This document shows positions 9,046 through 17,624 of a stretch of DNA of 64,000 nucleotides, one piece after another. The stretch is from an uncultured Pelagibacteraceae bacterium. Lineage in GTDB: Bacteria; Pseudomonadota; Alphaproteobacteria; Pelagibacterales; Pelagibacteraceae. Position 1 is the stretch's first letter, and every line of letters begins with the position of its first letter. The notes under the pieces were generated by a model. The model saw only the letters and a program-made list of their open reading frames with translations, was not told the origin of the DNA and ran no database searches. A program made the translations under genes and the position numbers. The DNA is taken from assembly GCA_902586025.1 (NCBI GenBank), contig CACIFV010000002.1:109043-173042 (forward strand). The letters are read 5' to 3'.

Positions 9046-9906
9046 TTATGTTTTCCATCTATTATGGGTCCAGATCCACTGGTCTACATTTTTTAAAATC
9101 ATTTTTTCAAGTATTTTATTTAGATGTTCGGTAATCTCTTTAATTGATTTATTGTTCCCAATTTTGATTGGTTCTGAAACAAACATTTTGAAATAATTAT
9201 TTTTTCTTCTCTCTATATAAATTGGCACTAGATCACATTTATATTTTTTAATTAATTGTGCGGGTATGGTCGTAGTGCTAGCTGGTTTACCGAAAAAATT
9301 AATTTTTATACCTTCTCTTACTCTTTGGTCAATCATTAGAGCTACTGAGTTACCTTTCTTTATATTTTCAATAATCTGTCTTGTGCCTGATCTTCCTTTT
9401 TTAATTTGATTTTTGCATATAAAATTTTCTCTAATTTCTTCCATAGTTTTGTTAAGGAATACGTTATTTAGCGGTCTATAAATAGCGCACAAATTTATAC
9501 CAGCTTTTTCTATTTGGAGCGCCATTAATTCAAAATTATTGAAATGACCAGATATAAATACAGCACGTCTTTTTTCTCTCTTAATTTTGTTCAGGTTTTC
9601 AAGACCGTCTATTTCAATAAATTTACTTAATTTGTTATTTCTAAATGCTTTAAGAAAAGGATATTCAGCAAGTATTCTTCCATAATTTCCATATATTTTG
9701 CTGATAATTTTATTGTAATTTTTTTTGTCTACAATGCCAGATTGTTCCAAATTATTTTCAATTAACTTTTTTGATCTAAATATTGGTCCAAACAAGCGTC
9801 CAATAAAATCTCCCAAATTAGATCCATTTTTATAACCAATTATAATTAGTATAAAAAAAAACAATTTTATTAAAATAAATTCAATTAAATAAAAAAACTT
9901 CCTCAT
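9046..9906 (-). CDS. lpxL: Lipid A biosynthesis acyltransferase (LpxL/HtrB family)
   Basis: Transfers a secondary fatty acid to Kdo-lipid A at the cytoplasmic face of the inner membrane. The 286-residue protein has an N-terminal hydrophobic anchor (about residues 5-25), the catalytic HX4E-type motif in SGHFNNFELM, AIYRPLNNVFLNK, the KKGRSGTRQ segment and ALMIDQRVREGIKINFFGKPA, all typical of the family. LpxL and LpxM types cannot be separated by eye. The ATG start overlaps by 4 bases (ATGA) the stop codon of the reading frame encoding the C-terminus of LpxK, showing the two were coupled. Last gene of the ubiA-msbA-waaA-lpxK-lpxL run. Confidence 0.93.
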   Translation of the reverse strand: MRKFFYLIEFILIKLFFFILIIIGYKNGSNLGDFIGRLFGPIFRSKKLIENNLEQSGIVDKKNYNKIISKIYGNYGRILAEYPFLKAFRNNKLSKFIEIDGLENLNKIKREKRRAVFISGHFNNFELMALQIEKAGINLCAIYRPLNNVFLNKTMEEIRENFICKNQIKKGRSGTRQIIENIKKGNSVALMIDQRVREGIKINFFGKPASTTTIPAQLIKKYKCDLVPIYIERRKNNYFKMFVSEPIKIGNNKSIKEITEHLNKILEKMILKNVDQWIWTHNRWKT

Positions 9907-10056
9907 AATTTCTTTAATAAAAAATTTTTAAATTCTTTTTCTTTTTCAATTTTTAATCCTATTTTTAAAAATTGGATATTTTTTTTTTGTATATTTGATA
10001 ATCGATTGTAGTCTTTTTCAGTTGTTATAATTTTTAATTTATTACTTTTAGCCATA
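9903..10056 (-). pseudogene. lpxK: LpxK C-terminal part, in the shifted reading frame
   Basis: This segment continues LpxK after the frameshift. In the frame entered by removing one A just upstream, it reads MAKSNKLKIITTEKDYNRLS and goes on for about 50 residues to a TGA at 9905..9903. IITTEKDYNRL matches the conserved (L/I)TTEKDxxRL signature near the LpxK C-terminus. The stop overlaps the lpxL start codon (ATGA), as expected for the true 3' end of the upstream gene. It is therefore the missing end of LpxK, not a separate gene; whether it is translated depends on the cause of the shift. Confidence 0.8.
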
Positions 10057-10827
10057 TTTTTTATATTTTTTTATATCAGAATTTTTATATTTATAATGGT
10101 CTGGAAAAGTCATTATTTTTTTTATCTTAAAATTATATTTTTTTAATGTTTGTTGAAATTCTAAAGGATTACCTATACCTGAAAAAACTAGAAAGTTGTT
10201 TTTAAATTTAAAAGAATCAAGATTTTTAGGAGTGTATTTAGCTCTAAATATTTTTAAATTTGGATTTAATCTCTTTAGAGTTTTTTCGAAACTTTTATTA
10301 TTTTTTTCACCATTAAGAAATGCAAGATCATAATTTAAAATATTTGTAATTCTTTCCCTTAATGGCCCAGCAGGCAAAACTAGTCCATTTCCAACTAGCT
10401 CTGAACTATTAAAACAAGCAATAGAAATATCATAATTTAAACTTTTATCTTGTAAACCATCATCTAATATAGCTAACTGGTATTTTTTTCTCTCAGCAAT
10501 TCTCAGCGCGATATCTCTAAAACTTAAACAAATTAGATTTCCATATTTTGATAAAATATTTTGCTCGTCAATTTGATCAATATATTTTTTTTTAATAAAT
10601 ACAGTTTTAAACTTATATTTTAACATATCATTTATTTTTAAAACTAAAGGTGTTTTTCCAGTTCCACCTAAGTAAATATTTCCAACACAGATTGTTTTTA
10701 TTTTGAAATATTTTTTTGGACTTAAAGATTTAAAAAAATTAAAAATAATTGTTATCAAACTAAATGGTAATAGTAATAATGATATGAAATTGAAACTATC
10801 CCAAAAAATGGGTCTTTTTACTTTCAT
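10048..10827 (-). CDS. lpxK: Tetraacyldisaccharide 4'-kinase LpxK, frameshifted at a poly-A run
   Basis: LpxK phosphorylates the 4' position of the lipid A disaccharide at the inner membrane. The first 259 residues show the N-terminal anchor, the P-loop-like CVGNIYLGGTGKTPLV, the AILDDGLQD segment, LVLPAGPLRE and FSGIGNPLEFQQTL, ending FPDHYKYKNSDI before a premature TAA at 10048. Removing one base from either the T7 run at 10066-10072 or the T6 run at 10057-10062 (plus-strand view) restores a frame of 307 residues ending at 9903, the normal LpxK length. Since LpxK is normally essential, a sequencing error, recent mutation or transcriptional slippage are all possible. It starts one base into the waaA stop codon. 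Confidence 0.88.
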   Translation of the reverse strand: MKVKRPIFWDSFNFISLLLLPFSLITIIFNFFKSLSPKKYFKIKTICVGNIYLGGTGKTPLVLKINDMLKYKFKTVFIKKKYIDQIDEQNILSKYGNLICLSFRDIALRIAERKKYQLAILDDGLQDKSLNYDISIACFNSSELVGNGLVLPAGPLRERITNILNYDLAFLNGEKNNKSFEKTLKRLNPNLKIFRAKYTPKNLDSFKFKNNFLVFSGIGNPLEFQQTLKKYNFKIKKIMTFPDHYKYKNSDIKKYKKYG

Positions 10828-12056
10828 TATAAATAATTTTTAATTTCTTTAACGTTATTTTCAAAAATTTTAGCACCTAAATAATTAATTTTATTAAGTT
10901 TACTATTTGATATTTTGTAATTATGATTTTTTACAAATACATTTTCCATTTGATCAATACTTTTAATCTCTGAAGATATTTTTAAAATTTTTAATTCTTT
11001 ATATATTTCTTTAAAATTATTTACTTTTTTACCATGCATCACATAATTACCCATTCTTACAGCTTCTAATGGGTTTTGTCCTCCATGGTTTACTAAAGAT
11101 CCGCCAATAAATGTTACATTTGAAAGTCTTAAAAATTTTGACATCTCTCCATAAGTATTAACAATATATATGTCACAATTTTCAGACGGTTTATGTCCGC
11201 TTGATCTTTCGGTAACTATCAGTTTTAATTTTCTAAGTTCTTGCTTTATATCCTCTGATCTATTTATGTGACGCGGAACCAATATAGTAATTAAATTCTT
11301 AAACTTTTTCTTTAATTTTAAATGTAATTTTCCAATGATTTTTTCTTCATTATAATGAGTGCTGGCTGCACAGAATACTTTTTTATTTTTAAAATATTTT
11401 TGAACATTTTCCTTCAAACTTTGTTTATCATTTTTGAAATACTTTAAATTTCCTACAAATTTAATTTTTTTAACACCCAATCTTTTTAAATAATTTTGGG
11501 TTTCTTGATTTTGAGGTAAAGCTATAGTTATTTTACTAAAAACATTCTTTGCAAAAGATGAAAAGATTTGCCATCTTTTGAAACTTTTACTCGTAATTCT
11601 AGCATTGATTAAAATAAGAGGAATTTTTTTTGAATTTATTCTTTCATACATATTAGGCCAGATTTCAGAATCTACAAATATTGCAATTTTTGGTTCCCAA
11701 TAATTTAAAAAGTTATTGCATATAAATCCAATATCAAATGGATAGTAAATATGAGTTGTTTTCTTTAATGGTTTCTTTGCAATTATTGATGCAGAACTTA
11801 AAGTAGATGAAGTAAGTAAAATTTTTTTTATAGATTTGTCTTTTTCAAACTTATTTATCAAAGGTAGAATGCTCATGATTTCCCCAACACTTGCACCATG
11901 AAACCATACAGTTGTATCAGTCTTTTTTAAATTATAATAAGCGTATTTTTCTAAGATTCTTCTCCAATCTTCCTTTCCATTAATCATTCTTAAAAATAAT
12001 ATAAATGGAGAGATTAAAAAAAAAATAATTCCTAATATATTATACAAAAAATACAT
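10827..12056 (-). CDS. waaA: 3-deoxy-D-manno-octulosonic acid (Kdo) transferase
   Basis: WaaA (KdtA) attaches Kdo sugars to lipid IVA at the inner membrane. The 409-residue protein has the N-terminal membrane anchor (about residues 3-22), the conserved VWFHGASVGEIMSILPL with its catalytic Glu, PFDIGFICNNFLNYWEPKIAIFVDSEIWPN, LINARITSKSFKRW, the AASTHYNEEKII and LVPRHINR segments and GGSLVNHGGQNPLEA near the C-terminus, all diagnostic of the GT30 family. Neighbours msbA (upstream) and lpxK (downstream) overlap it by one base each, so it is part of the lipid A/Kdo operon. Confidence 0.96.
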   Translation of the reverse strand: MYFLYNILGIIFFLISPFILFLRMINGKEDWRRILEKYAYYNLKKTDTTVWFHGASVGEIMSILPLINKFEKDKSIKKILLTSSTLSSASIIAKKPLKKTTHIYYPFDIGFICNNFLNYWEPKIAIFVDSEIWPNMYERINSKKIPLILINARITSKSFKRWQIFSSFAKNVFSKITIALPQNQETQNYLKRLGVKKIKFVGNLKYFKNDKQSLKENVQKYFKNKKVFCAASTHYNEEKIIGKLHLKLKKKFKNLITILVPRHINRSEDIKQELRKLKLIVTERSSGHKPSENCDIYIVNTYGEMSKFLRLSNVTFIGGSLVNHGGQNPLEAVRMGNYVMHGKKVNNFKEIYKELKILKISSEIKSIDQMENVFVKNHNYKISNSKLNKINYLGAKIFENNVKEIKNYL

Positions 12057-13798
12057 TAGTTATTTTTTATTTGTCTCTCGTAGAAGTTTTTATAAAGCAA
12101 TGAATTTTTGATTAGAACATCATGTTTCCCTGAGGATTCTATAGAACCTTTATCAACAACATAAATTTTTTCTGAATTAAGAATAGTTGATAGTCTATGA
12201 GCAATAACTACTGTTGTTTTATTTTTTGTTAATTCCTCAATAGCTTTTTGTATTTTTTCTTCTGTTTCAGAGTCAAGAGATGAAGTTGCTTCGTCGAGAA
12301 GAATTATTTTGCTATCCTTTAACAAAGCTCTCGCTATCGAAAGTCTTTGCTTTTCACCACCTGATAATTTTACTCCATTTTCCCCTATAACAGTCTGAAA
12401 TTTATTTTCTAATTTTTCTATAAAATCTGTACACATTGATATTTTTGCAGCTGTAAAAATTTCTTCGTCACTCGCCTCAGGTTTGGCATATTTTATATTA
12501 TTAAAAATAGTATCATCAAAAAGTGTTGTATTTTGATCAACAATAGATATTTCTTTCCTTAATGATTTAAGATTTACGTTTTGTACTTTTTGATTATCAA
12601 TTAGAATTTCCCCAGAATCTGCATCATAAATTCTTGGTATTAAATTTAATATTGTAGATTTGCCAGATCCGCTGTGGCCTACTAAAGCTGTCATTTTTCT
12701 GCCAGTTATATCAATATTAATATTTTTAAGGACTATATTGTTAAGATTTGACTTATAACTAAAATTAATATTTTGAAATTTTATTGATGCATCACTTATA
12801 TCTAATACTTTGCCATTTTCATTTGACGAAATCTTATTTTGTTGATCTATAATTGGCAGTATTCTTTTTCCGGCAGACAAACCTTGACCAAATGAAACAT
12901 TTACATTCGCCAATGATTTAACTGGTTGATATGCAAGCATCATTGCAGCTAAAAAAGAAAAGAAATTATTTATACTTAGTTGATCATTCATAATTAATTT
13001 ACCAGAATAAAAAATTAATATTGCAATCATAATTCCAGTTACAACTTCCATAATAGGTGTTGACCTTATAAATACACTATGAATTTTTATTGTTTTTTCT
13101 TTTAGGTCGTTTACAAATTTTTCTGATCTTTCATTTTCATAATTTTCTCTTTGAAAGATTTTTATAATTTTGTGGTTTTTAAAAATATCAATTAAATATT
13201 TGTTTAAATCACCAGATTTTTCTTGTGCTTCTGTTGCAACTTTTGCAACACGCTTACCTAATTTTTTTGCAGTAATTGATGCAATAGGAAGCATAATTAA
13301 AGCTATAAGAGAAAGCCTCCAATTTTGTAAGAACATCACAAATAATAAGCCAATTAGCGTTAAGCCATCCTTGAATAAATTTAAAACTGCGTTACTTAAC
13401 ATCCCAGTTATTTGGTTTACATCAAAGTTGAGATTTGAAATATATTTACCTGAATGTTTATCTTCAATTTTTTCAGTATCAGCTTTTATGAAAGCAGATA
13501 ACATATCGATTTGAATATTTTTTTTTACTTCTTCTGCAGTTTTTATCATTAAAACTTTTGCCAAATATAGAGATATACCTTTAGTAGCAAAAGCTATTAT
13601 GATTAAAAGTGGAATTATGAAAATTAAACTTTGATCTTTATTTATGAAAATTTTTTCTATTGCAGGATCGAGTAACCATGCTGTTGCAGATGTGGCACTA
13701 GCAACCAAAATAGAAAACACTATAGCAAGTATTATTTTTTTAAGATGTTTTGTTGTATAATCATTATACAATCTCTTTATGATATCGATATTTTTCAT
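12056..13798 (-). CDS. msbA: MsbA-type ABC transporter, lipid A flippase (permease fused to ATPase)
   Basis: A 580-residue ABC half-transporter. About residues 15-310 form the six-helix export domain; the ATPase follows, with Walker A GHSGSGKST (about residue 372), the Q-loop, signature LSGGEKQRLSIARALL, Walker B KIILLDEATSSLD and the switch histidine in VVIAHRLST. Such homodimers flip Kdo-lipid A or other lipids across the inner membrane. Its place between ubiA and waaA, lpxK and lpxL makes lipid A the likely substrate; sequence alone cannot exclude a drug or other lipid exporter. It starts one base into the ubiA stop (TAATG). Confidence 0.9.
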   Translation of the reverse strand: MKNIDIIKRLYNDYTTKHLKKIILAIVFSILVASATSATAWLLDPAIEKIFINKDQSLIFIIPLLIIIAFATKGISLYLAKVLMIKTAEEVKKNIQIDMLSAFIKADTEKIEDKHSGKYISNLNFDVNQITGMLSNAVLNLFKDGLTLIGLLFVMFLQNWRLSLIALIMLPIASITAKKLGKRVAKVATEAQEKSGDLNKYLIDIFKNHKIIKIFQRENYENERSEKFVNDLKEKTIKIHSVFIRSTPIMEVVTGIMIAILIFYSGKLIMNDQLSINNFFSFLAAMMLAYQPVKSLANVNVSFGQGLSAGKRILPIIDQQNKISSNENGKVLDISDASIKFQNINFSYKSNLNNIVLKNINIDITGRKMTALVGHSGSGKSTILNLIPRIYDADSGEILIDNQKVQNVNLKSLRKEISIVDQNTTLFDDTIFNNIKYAKPEASDEEIFTAAKISMCTDFIEKLENKFQTVIGENGVKLSGGEKQRLSIARALLKDSKIILLDEATSSLDSETEEKIQKAIEELTKNKTTVVIAHRLSTILNSEKIYVVDKGSIESSGKHDVLIKNSLLYKNFYERQIKNN

Positions 13799-14667
13799 TA
13801 AGTTAATTTTCCTACTAACAATATTATTAAAATAATAAGACCCAAAAGATTATTGCTTTTAAATTTTGCTAAGCAGTCATTTCCACTTTCGGTTTTTAAT
13901 TTAAGAGATTGAAAAATTAACAAATGAGTTAAAGGTATTATCAAGGCAATGTAATATAAATAATTAAAATTCATTTTATAACCAACAAGAAACAATGATA
14001 TTAAAAATATAATGTAACAAAACGATATAAATTTTTTTGGGTTATTTTTAAATTTAATCGATGTTGATTTAACTCCAATTATTTCATCATCATTAATATC
14101 TTGATATCCATATATTGTGTCGTAACCTAATGTCCAAAATGTGGCTCCTAAATAAAATATAATTGGTACTATAGAAACTTCATTTTGAATGGATATCCAT
14201 GCCAAAACTAGACCGTAATTAAAAGTAATACCTAAAAAAAGTTGAGGCCAGTAAGTAAATCTTTTCATTAATGGATATGTAAAAGCCAGCGGCATTGAAA
14301 GAAGAGCCATATAAATGGTAAATTTATTAAAATTTATCAAAACTAAAAACGCGATTAAACATAAGATTGCAGCATATATTGCAGCATTAAACACAGAAAT
14401 TTTTTCTGACGCGATAGGTCTATTTTTTGTTCTTTCGACTAACTTGTCAATTTTTCTATCACTTATATCGTTAACAATACATCCTGCTGATCTCATTAGG
14501 ACAGATCCAGAAAAAAATAAAAAAGCATAAATAAAATAAGTATTTAAAGAAAGAGAAAAATCATATGAAATTGTTAAACCCCAAACACATGGCCAAAATA
14601 GAAGCATGAAACCAATTGGTTTATTAAGTCTTGTTAATTCAATAAAAATTTTAACCTTTTCAGACAT
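13798..14667 (-). CDS. ubiA: 4-hydroxybenzoate polyprenyltransferase
   Basis: Joins the polyprenyl chain to 4-hydroxybenzoate, the first committed membrane step of ubiquinone synthesis. The 289-residue protein has about eight membrane segments and both aspartate-rich motifs: NDISDRKIDKLVERTKNRP (about residues 67-85) and YDTIYGYQDINDDEIIGVKS (about 180-199). LTRLNKPIGFMLLFWPC near the start is typical. It is first in the run that continues with msbA, overlapping its start codon by one base, and is divergent from the DUF2721 gene 49 bases away. Supplies the quinone used by the bc1 complex encoded at 49.4-51.9 kb. Confidence 0.95.
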   Translation of the reverse strand: MSEKVKIFIELTRLNKPIGFMLLFWPCVWGLTISYDFSLSLNTYFIYAFLFFSGSVLMRSAGCIVNDISDRKIDKLVERTKNRPIASEKISVFNAAIYAAILCLIAFLVLINFNKFTIYMALLSMPLAFTYPLMKRFTYWPQLFLGITFNYGLVLAWISIQNEVSIVPIIFYLGATFWTLGYDTIYGYQDINDDEIIGVKSTSIKFKNNPKKFISFCYIIFLISLFLVGYKMNFNYLYYIALIIPLTHLLIFQSLKLKTESGNDCLAKFKSNNLLGLIILIILLVGKLT

Positions 14668-14716
14668 AATTTACTTGTAAATAACAAAGCGTAGATTCAT
14701 AATCAAACTGATTCGC

Positions 14717-15124
14717 ATGAATATTGATTACACTGTTACCGCATTAATGTTTCCCGCCATTCCTCTTATTATGGCTGTCTATAGTAACAGATTTCATACA
14801 TTAAGTGGTTTGATTAGAAAAATACACGACGAATATGTTTTTGAAAAGCATACTCCTCCAGAGTGGAAGCAGCAGCTAATTAATTTAAATGATAGGGTAA
14901 AAAATTTAAGGATTACTATACTTTTTGCAGCATTTGGTTTCTTATTTAATATGCTTACAGTTTTTGCTCTTTATTTAGAGACATATTTTTTAGCTAGAAT
15001 AATATTTGGCTCTTGTTGTTTATCGATGATGGTATCAATAATATTTTTTATAAGAGAAATACAAATCTCGACTAGAGCGTTAAGACTTCATCTTTCAGAT
15101 ATGGATGATCAATTTAAGGAATAA
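14717..15124 (+). CDS. DUF2721 family membrane protein
   Basis: A 135-residue protein with three hydrophobic segments: about residues 5-23 (ALMFPAIPLIMAVYSNRF), about 68-92 and about 95-113. Between the first two is a charged stretch including LSGLIRKIHDEY, and the end has ISTRALRLHLSD. This pattern fits the DUF2721 family, whose function is unknown. It is a stand-alone gene, divergent from ubiA, and its last 11 bases overlap the convergent quinone oxidoreductase gene. No catalytic motif is visible. Confidence 0.78.
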   Translation: MNIDYTVTALMFPAIPLIMAVYSNRFHTLSGLIRKIHDEYVFEKHTPPEWKQQLINLNDRVKNLRITILFAAFGFLFNMLTVFALYLETYFLARIIFGSCCLSMMVSIIFFIREIQISTRALRLHLSDMDDQFKE

Positions 15125-16085
15125 TAACTGCTGGTCCAGTTAAAATTCTATTCTCTAAATCTATGTGAGCTTGTTTAGCTTCACTTAATTTATATTTTTT
15201 AGAAACTTCAATTTTTATTTTCCCTGAGAGAACTGCATCAAAAACCAATTTGGCAGATTTTTCTAATTCATCTCTTGTAATTGTATAATGCATTATTGAC
15301 GGTCTTGTAAAAAAAAGACCTTTTGTATTTATATGTTTTTTGACATCTATAGTGTGAACATATCCAGATGCATTTCCAAATGCTACCATCATCCCTCTAA
15401 TTTTTAAACATTCTATTGATCCCTCAAAAGTTTTTGCTCCAACACCATCATAGACAACATCTATTCCGTTTTTACCTACTATTTTTTCAACTTCTTCCAC
15501 AAAATTATAATCTGTATAATTGATGACATGATGACACCCATTTTTTTTTGCTATTTCAACTTTTTCTTTAGATCCAACTGTTCCAATGACTTCACATCCT
15601 AATGCATTAGCCCATTGGCATAACATTTGACCAACACCACCAGCTGCAGCATGAAATAAAACTTTATCTCCTTTTTTTACAGCATATGACCTGTGTAATA
15701 AATATTCTGATGTTATTCCTTTCAATAAAATACAGGAAGCTATTTCATCTGAAATACCTTCTGGCACCGTGACTAATTTTTCTTCTGGCATTATTTGTTT
15801 TTCTGAGTATCCACTTATTGGAGCAGATGCATGACTTACTCGATCTCCAACTTTAAAAAGACTTACTTCAGAGCCAATTTCTTCAACTACTCCAGATGCT
15901 TCTAGTCCAAGTCCACTTGGTAATTCAATCGGATACAAACCTGTTCGATGGTAAACATCAATATAATTAAGTCCAATTGACAAATTTTTAACGAGAACTT
16001 CCTTTGGACCAGGTTTACCGATTTTAATATCCTTGTATTCTAAGACTTCTGGGCCACCAAACTTTTCAAATCTTATAGCTTTCAT
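15114..16085 (-). CDS. qor: NADPH:quinone oxidoreductase, zinc-independent MDR family
   Basis: A 323-residue medium-chain reductase. The protein opens MKAIRFEKFGGPEVLEY, has GLNYIDVYHRTGLYP and GLEASGVVEEIG in the catalytic domain and a Rossmann fold with VLFHAAAGGVGQMLCQWA (about residues 142-159), followed by GSKEKVEIAKKNGCHHVINY and VYDGVGAKTFEGSIECL. The zinc-binding cysteines and the GHE motif of alcohol dehydrogenases are absent, as in quinone reductase (QOR). It probably reduces quinones or enones with NADPH in the cytoplasm. Pirin lies 2 bases upstream on the same strand, so they are co-transcribed. The substrate is inferred from family only. Confidence 0.88.
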   Translation of the reverse strand: MKAIRFEKFGGPEVLEYKDIKIGKPGPKEVLVKNLSIGLNYIDVYHRTGLYPIELPSGLGLEASGVVEEIGSEVSLFKVGDRVSHASAPISGYSEKQIMPEEKLVTVPEGISDEIASCILLKGITSEYLLHRSYAVKKGDKVLFHAAAGGVGQMLCQWANALGCEVIGTVGSKEKVEIAKKNGCHHVINYTDYNFVEEVEKIVGKNGIDVVYDGVGAKTFEGSIECLKIRGMMVAFGNASGYVHTIDVKKHINTKGLFFTRPSIMHYTITRDELEKSAKLVFDAVLSGKIKIEVSKKYKLSEAKQAHIDLENRILTGPAVIIP

Positions 16086-16087
16086 AT

Positions 16088-16933
16088 TTACTTTACAAAA
16101 TTACCATTATGATAATCATCAATTGCTTGAAGTATTTCTTGTTTAGTATTCATGACGAATGGACCACCTCTTGCAATCTGTTCTCCTATCGGTTTTCCAG
16201 ATATTAGTAAAAATTTAGCGTTTGTTAAAGCAGTTACTTTTAAGTTTTCACCTTTAGATAATAAAATTAATGTAGAGTCTTTAACACTTTCATGTTTATT
16301 GTTTCCAATTTCTATCTCACCTTCAATTAAATATATGAATGAATTGTGTGTGGATGGAACTTGATGATTAAAAATTTTACTTTCATTTAATTCTACATCA
16401 AAATAAATTGGATCGACATTGTGTTTTTTTATTGGACCTTCTGAATTTTCAAATTTTCCAGCTATTACTTTTATAATTTTATCTTCATCCTTATGTGTGC
16501 TCATTTTATCAGAGTCTATATAATGGTATTCTGGTTTGCTCATCTTTTCGCTAGCAGGCATATTAATCCATAATTGAAAACCATGAAGTTTTCCATCATT
16601 CATAGCTGGCATTTCAGAATGTATTATTCCACTGCCAGTTTTCATCCACTGTACATCTCCTGCGGTCATTTTTCCTTGACCACCTGTACTATCTTTATGT
16701 TCAAAACTCCCAGCTAACATGTATGTAACCGTTTCAATTCCTCTGTGTGGATGAGGAGGAAAGCCTGCAATATAATCATCTTTATTTTCTGAACCAAATT
16801 CATCTAACATCAAAAATGGATCATAATAATTTGGTTCAACACCAATACTTCTTTTTAATTTAACTCCGGCACCATCTGATGCTGGTGTTGGATCTATAAT
16901 TTTTTCTACTTCGATATTTGTCATGTTGTTCAT
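16088..16933 (-). CDS. Pirin family protein
   Basis: A 281-residue bicupin. The metal-binding N-terminal cupin shows GFPPHPHRGIETVTYML (His ligands, about residues 57-73), HKDSTGGQGKMTAGDVQWM and SGIIHSEMP, the pirin signature. Bacterial pirins are iron-containing; some act as quercetin dioxygenase, others bind metabolic enzymes. The biological role here is unknown. Two starts are possible, MNNMTN or the second Met three residues later; I keep the first. It lies 11 bases downstream of the HAD dehalogenase and 2 bases upstream of qor, giving a three-gene unit that suggests a redox or detoxification role. Confidence 0.88.
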   Translation of the reverse strand: MNNMTNIEVEKIIDPTPASDGAGVKLKRSIGVEPNYYDPFLMLDEFGSENKDDYIAGFPPHPHRGIETVTYMLAGSFEHKDSTGGQGKMTAGDVQWMKTGSGIIHSEMPAMNDGKLHGFQLWINMPASEKMSKPEYHYIDSDKMSTHKDEDKIIKVIAGKFENSEGPIKKHNVDPIYFDVELNESKIFNHQVPSTHNSFIYLIEGEIEIGNNKHESVKDSTLILLSKGENLKVTALTNAKFLLISGKPIGEQIARGGPFVMNTKQEILQAIDDYHNGNFVK

Positions 16934-16944
16934 ATAGGATATAT

Positions 16945-17607
16945 CTAAATTAAATCAAGCAATTCTGATAAATTACTTATTTGTTGGATAGGTTCATAAT
17001 CTAATTTATCAAAAATATTATTATTTCTATTCACCCAAACTGTGTTGTATCCATAATTCCCTGCACCAGAAACATCCCATGTATTAGCACTTAAGAATAA
17101 AATTTCATTCTTTTCAATATTATATTTATTTATTGGAAGATCATATACTTTTGAAACTGGTTTAAAAATACCAGCTTCTTCTACAGAAAAAATATCATCA
17201 AAAATATCTTTTAATTGATTGCTAACTACAAGTTCATTTAAAAGGTCAGGTGTACCATTTGATAGAATTGCTAATTTATAATTTGATTGTTTTAATTTTT
17301 TTAAAGCATCCCTTACTTCTGTAAACGGTGAAAGCATTTTATATAAATTTAATAGTTCTGATCTCATTGAATTATCAATATTGTAAAAATTCATGGATTT
17401 ATCCAAACTATCTTCAGTGATTTGCCAAAAATCTTTGTGTCTTCTCATTAAACTTCTAAGCCAAGTATATTCAAGCTGTGTAGTTCTCCAATAATTGGCA
17501 AATCCTTCCCATTTATCTCCTAATTTTTCCTTACATTTTTCAGCTGCAGAATTAACATCAAATAGGGTGCCGTATGCATCAAATATGATTGCTTTAATAT
17601 TTTTCAT
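16945..17607 (-). CDS. Type II haloacid dehalogenase-like HAD hydrolase
   Basis: A 220-residue HAD protein with motif I IIFDAYGTLFDV (nucleophile Asp in DAYGTL, about residues 8-16), motif II LAILSNGTPDLL, motif III lysine in IFKPVSKVYDL and motif IV LFLSANTWDVSGAGNYG. DAYGTL and SxNxWDxxGA are hallmarks of L-2-haloacid dehalogenases, which hydrolyse 2-haloalkanoic acids, although many relatives have other substrates. The catalytic Arg region LRSLMRRHKDFW is also present. It is first in the unit that continues with pirin and qor, and divergent from rsmE with only 17 bases between start codons. Confidence 0.87.
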   Translation of the reverse strand: MKNIKAIIFDAYGTLFDVNSAAEKCKEKLGDKWEGFANYWRTTQLEYTWLRSLMRRHKDFWQITEDSLDKSMNFYNIDNSMRSELLNLYKMLSPFTEVRDALKKLKQSNYKLAILSNGTPDLLNELVVSNQLKDIFDDIFSVEEAGIFKPVSKVYDLPINKYNIEKNEILFLSANTWDVSGAGNYGYNTVWVNRNNNIFDKLDYEPIQQISNLSELLDLI

Positions 17608-17624
17608 AAATTAATTTAATTATA

